64,000 bases of DNA from Thiobacillus sp. (GTDB taxonomy: Bacteria; Pseudomonadota; Gammaproteobacteria; Burkholderiales; Thiobacillaceae). The stretch spans positions 62,001 through 126,000 of the forward strand of contig JADFDC010000002.1 of NCBI GenBank assembly GCA_018263115.1, read 5' to 3'. Of the stretch, positions 9,935 to 19,032 are shown piece by piece (within the stretch, counting starts at the first letter, position 1; the number at the start of each line of letters is the position of its first letter). Under the pieces are notes generated by a model that was given only the letters and a program-made list of their open reading frames with translations, was not told the DNA's origin and ran no database searches. The position numbers and the translations under genes were made by a program.

Positions 9935-10443
9935 TGATGAGATTGCATACACTGTTTTTTACCCTGATTTTCCTGATGGCAAGCCAGTCATTCGCCGCTG
10001 GCGGATTTCGCCAACTGGACCCGGTTTCGCCGCCAGACCTGACGTTAAAAGATCTGACGGGAGAGATTCGAAACCTGAACGATTTCAAAGGCAAGGTGAT
10101 TCTGGTGAATTTCTGGGCAACCTGGTGCCCGCCCTGCCGCAGGGAAATGCCTTCCATGCAGCGCCTGAAAGAGAAAATGTCCAGACGGCCATTTGTCATC
10201 CTTGGCGTTGACTCCGCCGAACAGCGAGAAGAAGTCGAAGAATTTCTGAATTTGGTGAAGATCGATTTTCCGATCCTGCTTGATCCGGACACTGCGGCAA
10301 CACGTCGGTGGAAGGTTTTTGCCCTGCCCACCAGCTTTCTTGTCGACCGTAACGGCAAGGTGCGCTATTCGATCTCGGGACCAACTGAATGGGATGAAGG
10401 CGAAGCCGTGCAGATCATCGAATTGCTAATGCAAGAGAAATAG
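9931..10443 (+). CDS. TlpA/ResA-like thioredoxin-family protein
   Basis: Signal peptide; NFWATWCPPCRREMPSMQ active site. Confidence 0.92.
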   Translation: MMMRLHTLFFTLIFLMASQSFAAGGFRQLDPVSPPDLTLKDLTGEIRNLNDFKGKVILVNFWATWCPPCRREMPSMQRLKEKMSRRPFVILGVDSAEQREEVEEFLNLVKIDFPILLDPDTAATRRWKVFALPTSFLVDRNGKVRYSISGPTEWDEGEAVQIIELLMQEK

Positions 10444-10694
10444 GTGGTTGTTAAAACCCTTCTGTCCCTCACGATTTATATTCGCGCCTGCAGGATTAAA
10501 TAAGCTGATTGCAAGAAAATGCCCAAATGAAGCAAAATAACGGCATATTCGAAATAATTAATATTTAGCGCATCACCGGTGTGCAGTTCCGGGATGTCCA
10601 TGCCGTTGTCAAAACGGTTTATGGCGGGAATTCCTTATCTGGATAACCTCCCACGGCAAAGCCGCCGGGATGCGCTGGCTTTGTTTTTGAGATT

Positions 10695-13580
10695 ATGCAC
10701 GCACGCATCCCGACCGAAGACCATGCCAGGCAGGAGGTGAAATATTCCACCTGCTATATGTGCGCGTGCCGTTGCGGCATCAAGGTGACCCTGCAGGAAG
10801 GCAAAGTCCGCTTCATTCAGGGCAACCGTAACCATCCCACCAACCAGGGCGTGCTGTGTGCCAAGGGCTCGGCTGGAATCATGAAGCAATATTCCAAAGC
10901 CAGGCTGTCCGAGCCGCTGATTCGTAAGCCCGGAACGGAACGCGGAGCGGGTGAATTCGAGGTCATTAGTTGGGAACAGGCGCTGGATATCCTGACCCAG
11001 CGTTTGCAGGAAATTCGCGCCACCGATCCCTCCAAGCTTGCGTTCTTTACAGGCCGCGACCAGATGCAGGCGCTCACCGGACTTTGGGCACAGCAGTTTG
11101 GCACGCCAAACTGGGCGGCACATGGCGGATTCTGTTCCGTCAACATGGCGGTCGCCGGGTTGTACACGATCGGTTTTTCATTCTGGGAATTCGGCGCGCC
11201 GGACTGGGATTACGCCAAATACTTCATCATGTGGGGCGTGGCGGAAGACCATTCCTCCAACCCGATCAAAATCGGCCTGGAGAAGCTCAAGCGCGGCGGC
11301 GGAAAATTCGTCACGGTCAATCCGGTCCGTACCGGCTATTCCGCCATCGCGGACGAATGGGTGCCGATCAAGCCGGGCATGGATGGCCTGTTCGCGCTTT
11401 CCATCGTGCATGTGCTGCTGTCGCGTGAATTGTTCGATTATGAGTTTCTCGTCAATTACACCAACGCCACCTGGCTGGTAATCCAGAACCCGGGTCACCC
11501 GGATGACGGACTGTTTTTGCGCGATGTAAATGGTCAGCCGCAGGTGTGGGATCTGGAAAGGGAAACCTTCGTCAACGGCATCGAGGCGGGCATTACGCCA
11601 GCCCTGTTTGGCGACTTCGTCGCCCAGGATGGACGACGGCTGAAGACGGTGTTCAGCCTGATGGCGGAACGCTATCTGGACGAACGCTATGCGCCAGCCA
11701 ACGTCGCGGCCGAATGCGGCGTGCCGGCGGAAACCATCGAGCGCATCGCGCTGGAAATGGCGCATGTCGCGTTCAAGGAAAGCATCGAATTCCCCATCGA
11801 GTGGACTGACGTGTGGGGCCGGAAGCATGACAAGGTGGTGGGACGCCCGGTCGCCATGTATGCCATGCGCGGCATTTCCGCACATTCGAACGGGTTTCAT
11901 GCCTGCCGGGCAATTCACTTCATCCAGATGCTGCTGGGCGCGCTGGACGGCCCCGGCAACTTCCGCGCGCGCGCGCCCTATCCAAAACCCATTCCGCCGC
12001 ACCAGCAACCGGAAAACAATGTCGACATCATCAACGCGCCGAATACCGCGCTGTCGCGCCCGCCGCTGGGATTCCCGACGCGGCCGGAAGATCTGGTGAT
12101 CGACGAGCGTGGCAATCCCCTGCGTATCGACAAGGCTTATTCATGGGAAGCGCCGCTGTCTTCCCACGGCCTGATGCACATGGTGATCACCAACGCCGCC
12201 AACCATGACCCGTATGCGCTCGACACGCTGATCCTGTTCATGTCCAACATGGCGTGGAACTCGACCATGAACACGCAGGCCATCCAGGACATGCTGCGGC
12301 AGAAAGACCCGGAGAGTTTTGGTGAGTACAAAATTCCCTTTCTGGTGGTGGTGGATGCCTTCCATTCGGAAATGGTCAACTTCGCCGATCTGGTGTTACC
12401 CGATACCACCTACCTCGAACGCCACGACTGCATTTCGCTGCTGGATCGCCCGATCTCCGAACCGGACGCGGCGGCCGATGCCATCCGCTATCCGTTGATC
12501 ACACCCGATAGAAATGTTCGGCCCTGGCAGGAAGTCATGGTGGAACTGGCGTCGCGCCTGAAATTTCCGGCATTTACCAACAAGGATGGTACGCGCAAGT
12601 TCAGGGATTACCCGGACTTCATCGTCAATTACGAGCGTTCGCCCGGTGTGGGTTTCCTCTCCGGCTGGCGTGGAAAAAATGGCGACAAATTCCTCAAGGG
12701 TGAGCCCAATCCCAACCAGTGGCAGGCCTATATCAATAACCAGAGTTTCTTCGCGCACCACTGGCCGGACAACCAGAAATACATGCGATTCGTGAACCGC
12801 GATTATCTCGAGGTGGCTTCCGATGCAGGTTTCCTCGGCAAGGTTGAGCCCATCATCATGCAGTTTTATTCAGAACCCTTGCAGAAGTTTCGCCTGGCCG
12901 GACAGGGTTTGTATGATGGCCCTCAGCCGAAGGACCCGGCAGACAAGGAGCGTCTGACAAAATACTTCGACCCGTTGCCCCTGTGGTACGAGCCGCTGGA
13001 ACAGCAACGTGTCGACGCGGAAGAATACCCGTTTTATGCGCTGACTCAGCGGCCCATGTTCATGTACCACTCGTGGGATTCACAGAATGCCTGGCTGCGG
13101 CAGATCATGGCGCAGAACTATCTTTACATGAACGCAAGGAAAGCCACCGACTTGGGACTGAAGGATTTCGACTGGGTGTGGGTCGAATCGCGCAACGGAA
13201 GAATTCGCTGCCAGTTGAAAACTATGGAAGGCTGCCAGGAAAACACCGTGTGGACCTGGAATGCTATCGGCAAACAGAAGGGCGCATGGGGCCTGAAGGA
13301 AGAGGCTTCCGAAGCGACCAGGGGTTTTCTGTTGAACCATTTGATTTCCGAATTGCTGCCGGAACGAAATGGTGAACGTCGCATCACCAATTCCGATCCG
13401 GTATCCGGCCAGGCGGCATGGTTTGATCTGCGTGTGAAGATACGCAAGGCAGAGCCGGGTGAAACCGGCAGCTGGCCGCAGTTCCCTTCTATCAAGCGTC
13501 TGCCGACAGACAGCTATTCACGCCCCGAAGTGCTGCGTTATGACGCGCGCATCGCGCAGGACGACAAGGGGCAATCATGA
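10695..13580 (+). CDS. soeA: Molybdopterin oxidoreductase large subunit, sulfite dehydrogenase SoeA-like
   Basis: N-terminal [4Fe-4S] cysteines (CYMCACRCGIKV), molybdopterin oxidoreductase domain, no Tat signal; followed by FeS and membrane subunits. Confidence 0.8.
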   Translation: MHARIPTEDHARQEVKYSTCYMCACRCGIKVTLQEGKVRFIQGNRNHPTNQGVLCAKGSAGIMKQYSKARLSEPLIRKPGTERGAGEFEVISWEQALDILTQRLQEIRATDPSKLAFFTGRDQMQALTGLWAQQFGTPNWAAHGGFCSVNMAVAGLYTIGFSFWEFGAPDWDYAKYFIMWGVAEDHSSNPIKIGLEKLKRGGGKFVTVNPVRTGYSAIADEWVPIKPGMDGLFALSIVHVLLSRELFDYEFLVNYTNATWLVIQNPGHPDDGLFLRDVNGQPQVWDLERETFVNGIEAGITPALFGDFVAQDGRRLKTVFSLMAERYLDERYAPANVAAECGVPAETIERIALEMAHVAFKESIEFPIEWTDVWGRKHDKVVGRPVAMYAMRGISAHSNGFHACRAIHFIQMLLGALDGPGNFRARAPYPKPIPPHQQPENNVDIINAPNTALSRPPLGFPTRPEDLVIDERGNPLRIDKAYSWEAPLSSHGLMHMVITNAANHDPYALDTLILFMSNMAWNSTMNTQAIQDMLRQKDPESFGEYKIPFLVVVDAFHSEMVNFADLVLPDTTYLERHDCISLLDRPISEPDAAADAIRYPLITPDRNVRPWQEVMVELASRLKFPAFTNKDGTRKFRDYPDFIVNYERSPGVGFLSGWRGKNGDKFLKGEPNPNQWQAYINNQSFFAHHWPDNQKYMRFVNRDYLEVASDAGFLGKVEPIIMQFYSEPLQKFRLAGQGLYDGPQPKDPADKERLTKYFDPLPLWYEPLEQQRVDAEEYPFYALTQRPMFMYHSWDSQNAWLRQIMAQNYLYMNARKATDLGLKDFDWVWVESRNGRIRCQLKTMEGCQENTVWTWNAIGKQKGAWGLKEEASEATRGFLLNHLISELLPERNGERRITNSDPVSGQAAWFDLRVKIRKAEPGETGSWPQFPSIKRLPTDSYSRPEVLRYDARIAQDDKGQS

Positions 13581-14275
13581 GGCTGGGGCTGGTCATTGAT
13601 CTGGACGTGTGCGTGGGCTGTCATGCCTGTGCAGTCTCCTGCAAACAGTGGAATGCCTCCGGCACCACCGGCGCGCTGCCGGATTATCAGCCTTATGGCG
13701 CCGAACCCTCCGGTGTCTGGTTCAACCGCATCCGCCACTTTGAAGTGGGTAGCTATCCCAACAGCAAGACAGTCAACTTCCCCATGTCCTGCATGCATTG
13801 CGAGGATGCGGATTGCGTGACGGTGTGTCCGACCGGCGCCAGCTACAAGCGCGCCGAAGACGGCATCGTGCTGATCGACCAGGACAAGTGCATGGGCTGC
13901 AATTACTGTTCATGGGCATGCCCCTACGGCGCGCGCGAACTGGATCGTTCTACCGGGACGATGAAAAAATGCACACTTTGCGTGGACCGCATCTACGACC
14001 AGAACATTCCTGTCGAGGACCGGCAGCCGGCCTGCGTGCTGACCTGTCCCGCCCATGCGCGCATGTTCGGCGACTTCGACGACCCGGATTCCGAGGTCAG
14101 CAAGGTGGTGCGCGAGCGCGAAGGCTACATGCTGCTGCCGGAACTGGGCTACAACCCGACCAATCATTATCTGCCACCGCGCAAGCACAAGCCGATCCCT
14201 GTTGAAATGAGCGCGGACAAAACCGGTCTGGCTGGCAAGTTGAAGCAGTTCGTCAATCGCATGGTCAAACGATAA
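13577..14275 (+). CDS. soeB: 4Fe-4S ferredoxin subunit, SoeB-like
   Basis: CVGCHACAVSCKQWN, CMHCEDADCVTVCPTGA, CMGCNYCSWACPYGA; overlaps soeA by 4 nt. Confidence 0.82.
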   Translation: MRLGLVIDLDVCVGCHACAVSCKQWNASGTTGALPDYQPYGAEPSGVWFNRIRHFEVGSYPNSKTVNFPMSCMHCEDADCVTVCPTGASYKRAEDGIVLIDQDKCMGCNYCSWACPYGARELDRSTGTMKKCTLCVDRIYDQNIPVEDRQPACVLTCPAHARMFGDFDDPDSEVSKVVREREGYMLLPELGYNPTNHYLPPRKHKPIPVEMSADKTGLAGKLKQFVNRMVKR

Positions 14276-14284
14276 GGAAGCCGC

Positions 14285-15220
14285 ATGCATCCCGCATTTT
14301 CGGTTATTTTTTTCACGGTTCTGTCTGGCGCGGGTTTTGGCCTGTTCGCGCTGCTTTATCTGGCTGATTTGTTCAAGCTTGGCGGCGGCATGCCCGGCGC
14401 GCATGTTTTCTGGACGGGCGTGCTGGCCATTGTCATGGTGGGTGTTGGACTACTGTCCTCCACACTTCATCTGGCCAACCCCAGAAATGCCTGGCGCGCG
14501 TTTTCACGTTGGCGCACTTCGTGGTTGTCGCGCGAAGGTGTGCTGTCGGTCGCGTTCTATCCATTCGCGATGATTTATCTTGCCCTGTACTGGCTGGACA
14601 TATGGCCGATCGTGCGTCATCTGAGCGGGGCATTGGCGACTCTGATAGCGTGGATGACCATTTTTTCCACCGCGATGATTTATGCCAGCCTTAAAACCAT
14701 ACGCCAGTGGAATACCCCGCTGGTGCCCGCTGCCTACCTTTCGCTGGGCCACTTTTCCGGTGGCATGATCCTGCTCGTAGTGGCGATGATGGCCAAAGTC
14801 GATGTCATGCCTTATGTATTGATGTCCCTTTTCCAGCTATTCGTCGCGGCCTTTGTAAAAATGATTTATTTTTACTGGATCACCCGCATCGGGGTCGGTT
14901 CAACCATTAATACCGCGACCGGGTTTACCCGAGCCCAGGTTCGCTTGCTGGATGCGGGGCACACGCACGGTACTTTTTTAACCCAGGAATTCGGTTACCA
15001 GGTACCGCGAATGCGAGCTTCGGGTTTGAAAGTGATTTCCATGGTGCTGGCTTTCGGACTTCCGGTTTTGTTGCTGGGGCTTGCGTTGAAACAGGCCAAC
15101 CTGGCATTGAGCATGGCGGCGCTGCTTTCGGTATTTGCGGGTCTGGTTGCCGAAAGATGGCTTTTCTTTGCCGAAGCCCGGCATGTCGTCAACCTTTTTC
15201 ACGGGTCGCAGCGCTGTTGA
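14285..15220 (+). CDS. soeC: DmsC/SoeC-like membrane anchor subunit
   Basis: Multiple TM segments, HPAFSVIFFTVLSGAGFGL; immediately downstream of soeB. Confidence 0.82.
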   Translation: MHPAFSVIFFTVLSGAGFGLFALLYLADLFKLGGGMPGAHVFWTGVLAIVMVGVGLLSSTLHLANPRNAWRAFSRWRTSWLSREGVLSVAFYPFAMIYLALYWLDIWPIVRHLSGALATLIAWMTIFSTAMIYASLKTIRQWNTPLVPAAYLSLGHFSGGMILLVVAMMAKVDVMPYVLMSLFQLFVAAFVKMIYFYWITRIGVGSTINTATGFTRAQVRLLDAGHTHGTFLTQEFGYQVPRMRASGLKVISMVLAFGLPVLLLGLALKQANLALSMAALLSVFAGLVAERWLFFAEARHVVNLFHGSQRC

Positions 15221-15302
15221 TTTGAAGATTCCCTATTGATTTTTCAGGGGAAATCAGTATATTAGCGTTTGTTAATGCAATTCATCTGGAGTATCTGAAG
15301 AC

Positions 15303-15620
15303 ATGTTCGGTGTTCGTGAAATAGATCCCAATCAACTGGAAGCCCTGAAGGCAAACGGCTCCCTGCAACTGATCGATGTGCGGACCGAGGCGGAATTCGC
15401 CCAGGCCAAGATCGAGGGTTCCACGCATATCCCCCTTCACATGCTGCCTCTGAAAGTACAAGACCTGCAAAAAAGTGAGCCCATTGTGTTCTATTGCCGT
15501 TCTGGTGCGCGATCGGCGCAGGCTTGCGCCTGGCTGATGTCTCAAGGGGTGAGCAATGTCTATAACCTCTCGGGCGGCATCATGAATTGGGCACGATCCG
15601 GTAAGGCTTTGGCAGCCTGA
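15303..15620 (+). CDS. Single-domain rhodanese sulfurtransferase
   Basis: IDVRTEAEFAQAKIEGSTHIPL, FYCRSGARSAQAC. Confidence 0.93.
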   Translation: MFGVREIDPNQLEALKANGSLQLIDVRTEAEFAQAKIEGSTHIPLHMLPLKVQDLQKSEPIVFYCRSGARSAQACAWLMSQGVSNVYNLSGGIMNWARSGKALAA

Positions 15621-15718
15621 TCGACCAAGGTCAAATTGGCCGATACCGTATTGCAATAATTTGACCTGTGGGTTAACGTAAGAAATTCCTGATTTGTTAA
15701 CGTTTGGAGACATTCAAA

Positions 15719-15946
15719 ATGGATTTTAGTAAAGAACTCGATGCCCGTGGCCTCAACTGCCCCCTGCCCATTCTGCGTACCAAGAAAGCACTTGCAGAGA
15801 TGACCAGCGGCGACATTCTGAAAGTCATCGCCACTGATCCGGGTTCCGTCAAGGACATGCAGGCTTTTGCCAAGCAGACGGGCAACGAACTGGTGAACTC
15901 CGCTGAAGCTGGCGGTGAATATACTTTCTTCATGAAGAAAAAATAA
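15719..15946 (+). CDS. tusA: TusA-family sulfurtransferase
   Basis: DARGLNCPLPILRTKKAL (CPxP), DPGSVKDMQAF. Confidence 0.93.
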   Translation: MDFSKELDARGLNCPLPILRTKKALAEMTSGDILKVIATDPGSVKDMQAFAKQTGNELVNSAEAGGEYTFFMKKK

Positions 15947-15995
15947 TTCGGCACCAAGACCGATACCTTTGACAAATTAGACCGGGAGATCTCGC

Positions 15996-16505
15996 ATGGA
16001 AACCAAAAAGCTCGCCATTATTGCCACCAAGGGAACGCTCGACTGGGCCTACCCTCCCTTTATCCTGGCTTCCACCGCGGCAGCGCTGGGTTATGAAGTG
16101 CAGATTTTCTTCACTTTCTATGGCCTGCAACTGGTGCGCAAGGATGTCTCTGGCCTGAAAGTGAGCCCGCTGGGCAATCCTGGCATGCCGATGAAAATGC
16201 CTTTTGGCCCCAAATGGTTCAAGGGCATCAACTGGAATATTCCCAATGCTGTGCAGTCCCTGGTGCCCGGTTACGAGAACGTCGCCACCAGCCTGATGAA
16301 AATGACCATTGCCAATAACGGCGTGGCCACGATTCCCGAACTGCGCAGCTTGTGCCAGGAAGCGGACGTCAAATTCATTGCCTGCCAGATGACGGTTGAA
16401 CTGTTTGGATTTGAGCACAGTGACTTCATCGATGGCATGGAATACGGCGGCGCTGCCACCTTCTTTGAATTCGCCGGCGAGTCTGATATCTGCCTCTTTA
16501 TTTGA
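15996..16505 (+). CDS. dsrE2: DsrE/F-like protein (DsrE2 family)
   Basis: KLAIIATKGTLDWAYPPFILASTAAALGYEVQIFFTFYGL; rhd-tusA-dsrE2 order. Confidence 0.85.
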   Translation: METKKLAIIATKGTLDWAYPPFILASTAAALGYEVQIFFTFYGLQLVRKDVSGLKVSPLGNPGMPMKMPFGPKWFKGINWNIPNAVQSLVPGYENVATSLMKMTIANNGVATIPELRSLCQEADVKFIACQMTVELFGFEHSDFIDGMEYGGAATFFEFAGESDICLFI

Positions 16506-16528
16506 GCAGGATGTCAATTGCACAAACT

Positions 16529-16555
16529 AAAGGCAGCTCAGCTGCCTTTTTTGTT
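16529..16555 (+). terminator. Intrinsic terminator after dsrE2
   Basis: aaaggcagc-tca-gctgcctttttt. Confidence 0.85.
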
Positions 16556-16720
16556 GTCAAGGAGCATTCGATTCTGTTTGTGGTTTTCATGCAACTGGAT
16601 CACACGGTTTATCCCCTTGCGCCATTTTCCAATCATGATTCACCGACTTTGAGGTATATTCCTTCTACTTAATCAGAAGGTTAAGCCTTGCATAACAGAT
16701 TATTTTGCTCAGGAGGCACT

Positions 16721-18022
16721 ATGAAATTCACTCGTCTCGCTATCGGTCTCGCCCTCGCAGGCCTCTCTTTTGGCGCAAACGCAACCAACGGCTATTTTTC
16801 TCATGGCTATGGCATGAAAGCCAAGGGCATGGCTGGGGCCTCGACAACCAATACGGAAGATGCCTTCTTCGGTGCTAACAACCCTGCGGCTGCCGCTTTT
16901 GTGGGTAACCGAATGGATTTGGGCGCGGATGTGTTTAGCCCAATACGTGAGGCAAGTCGTATTGGAAGCACCGGATTTGGAAGCCCGCCTCTGCCATTCA
17001 CGACGCCTCCCAATGATGCAAGTTCTGAGAGTGAATCTAACGTTTTTCTGATTCCTGAATTTGGCTACAACAGAATGGTTAATTCAACTCTAGCTTTGGG
17101 TGTGACTGTATATGGGAACGGTGGTATGAACACTGATTACCCATCATTTGCTGGAAATTGTGGGCCATCAGGAAACCTTCTATGTGGCTCGGGCAGCTTG
17201 GGTGTAGATTTGATGCAGTTAATTATTGCTCCAACTGCTGCTTATAAAATTGCGCCTAATCACTCGATCGGCATTTCTCCACTACTGGGGTATCAGCGTT
17301 TTAAGGCAGAAGGGTTACATGCCTTTCAGCATCCTGCTGTTACTTCTAATGCGGCCGCTGTAACGAATAACGGTTACGATGATTCATTCGGTTATGGTGT
17401 GAGAATTGGCTATCTCGGTAAAGTAACACCAACGGTAACAATAGGCGCCGCATATGCCAGCAAGATGAATTTTGAAGAATTCGACGATTACGCCGGACTC
17501 TTTGCAGAACAAGGGGATTTCGATATCCCGGAAAATTATAATATTGGAGTTTCCTGGCAAGCTACTCCCCAGTTCAAATTGGTATTGGATTATCAGAGAA
17601 TAAATTTTAATGATGTAAAGTCTGTTGGGAATCCATCTGCTAATACATTAACCGGGGCTGCACAACTTGGAAATGACAATGGTTCGGGCTTTGGCTGGGA
17701 TAATGTAAACGTATGGAAATTGGGGATGGAGTATAAGTACAGCCCCAAAGTGACTTTACGCGCAGGCTACAGCCATGGTGATAATCCGATTAACGGAAAC
17801 GACATGGGTGAGGTTATGTTTAATATTCTTGCCCCCGCAGTAGTTGAAGACCATATTACCTTGGGCTTTACTTATGCTCGTGCCAATGGTGATGAAATTA
17901 CTGCGGCTTATATGCACGGATTTAAAAATGATGTTTCTGGCGCAGACCCATTTTTTGGGGGCACGGATACCATTCAGATGTACCAGAACTCCATTGGCAT
18001 CCAATATAGCTGGAAGATGTAA
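16721..18022 (+). CDS. OmpP1/FadL/TodX-family outer-membrane transporter
   Basis: Signal peptide MKFTRLAIGLALAGLSFGANATNGYFSHGYGMKAKGMAGAS; beta-barrel pattern; ends in aromatic-rich SIGIQYSWKM. Confidence 0.88.
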   Translation: MKFTRLAIGLALAGLSFGANATNGYFSHGYGMKAKGMAGASTTNTEDAFFGANNPAAAAFVGNRMDLGADVFSPIREASRIGSTGFGSPPLPFTTPPNDASSESESNVFLIPEFGYNRMVNSTLALGVTVYGNGGMNTDYPSFAGNCGPSGNLLCGSGSLGVDLMQLIIAPTAAYKIAPNHSIGISPLLGYQRFKAEGLHAFQHPAVTSNAAAVTNNGYDDSFGYGVRIGYLGKVTPTVTIGAAYASKMNFEEFDDYAGLFAEQGDFDIPENYNIGVSWQATPQFKLVLDYQRINFNDVKSVGNPSANTLTGAAQLGNDNGSGFGWDNVNVWKLGMEYKYSPKVTLRAGYSHGDNPINGNDMGEVMFNILAPAVVEDHITLGFTYARANGDEITAAYMHGFKNDVSGADPFFGGTDTIQMYQNSIGIQYSWKM

Positions 18023-18054
18023 TTCTCTTTTCTCTAATATTCTTATACAATCGG

Positions 18055-18080
18055 AACCGGGCCTCGTGCCCGGTTTTTTG
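18055..18080 (+). terminator. Intrinsic terminator after the FadL-like gene
   Basis: aaccgggc-ctcgt-gcccggttttttg. Confidence 0.85.
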
Positions 18081-18103
18081 TTGCGACTTTCATAAGGTGT
18101 GAC

Positions 18104-18988
18104 ATGTTGAAATTTTTTGCCCTGGCTGTAATGCTTTTTTCATCGTCCCTATCCTGGGCGATCACGCCCTATATTCTGGGGGAAAAGTTTAAACCGGCGG
18201 AAACAGCCAAGGTGGCGGATGAGGTTGAAGCCAGGCTGAAGTCCGCGGGTTTTCAGGTGCTGGGGCATTATTTGCCGCATCAGTTGCCCGATTATGGCGT
18301 GGTGGTCGTATCGGATGAAGGCGTGATGAACGAGATCCGTGCGCTGGGCGGATCGAACATCGTTGGGGCGGGCATTCGTGTCGGGGTCAAGTCGGACGGC
18401 ACGGTCACCTACATGAACCCGGATTACTGGTACCGCGCCTTTTTCCGTGGACAGTTTCCGAAAGCTGAAAAAACCGTCAGTGCCCTGAAAGAGAAACTAG
18501 CCAAAACGCTTGGCGCGGGTCTTGGTTTTGGCGGGGATGAAACCGCTGAAGACTTGCCCAAGTATCGTTACCTGGTTGGCATGGAACGATTCGATTCCGA
18601 AAAGAATCTCCTTGCACAGCATGTGAGTTTTGACGAAGCCGTGAAGACCGTTCAGGACAATTTGGCCAAAAGCGCGGCAAGAACGTCGAAGGTTTATGAA
18701 GTGGTGATGCCCGAGAAAAAGATGGCTGTGTTTGGCGTTGCCATGAATGATGAAACGCTGGGCGATGGTCGCTGGATTGCAAAAATTGGCGGGCAGGAGA
18801 GCATTGCCGCGTTACCTTATGAGCTGTACGTAGTCAATAACTCGGTGTATGCCTTGTTCGGCCGCTATCGGATCGCGGTCTCTTTTCCGAATCTGAGCAT
18901 GGGGCATTTTATGCGCATTCATTCGACTCCGAATGAAATCGTGGACATGCTCGGTGCGGTAGCCGGGGCAAAGACCGCGAAGAAATAA
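18104..18988 (+). CDS. Secreted hypothetical protein, possibly DUF302-like
   Basis: Signal peptide; DUF302-like pattern is a weak judgement by eye. Confidence 0.6.
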   Translation: MLKFFALAVMLFSSSLSWAITPYILGEKFKPAETAKVADEVEARLKSAGFQVLGHYLPHQLPDYGVVVVSDEGVMNEIRALGGSNIVGAGIRVGVKSDGTVTYMNPDYWYRAFFRGQFPKAEKTVSALKEKLAKTLGAGLGFGGDETAEDLPKYRYLVGMERFDSEKNLLAQHVSFDEAVKTVQDNLAKSAARTSKVYEVVMPEKKMAVFGVAMNDETLGDGRWIAKIGGQESIAALPYELYVVNNSVYALFGRYRIAVSFPNLSMGHFMRIHSTPNEIVDMLGAVAGAKTAKK

Positions 18989-19006
18989 TCAGCGCCTTGG
19001 AAAGAG

Positions 19007-19032
19007 AAAGGGCCGCATCGCGGCCCTTTTTT
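19007..19032. terminator. Bidirectional terminator between convergent genes
   Basis: aaagggccgc-atc-gcggcccttttttt-like hairpin. Confidence 0.8.
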
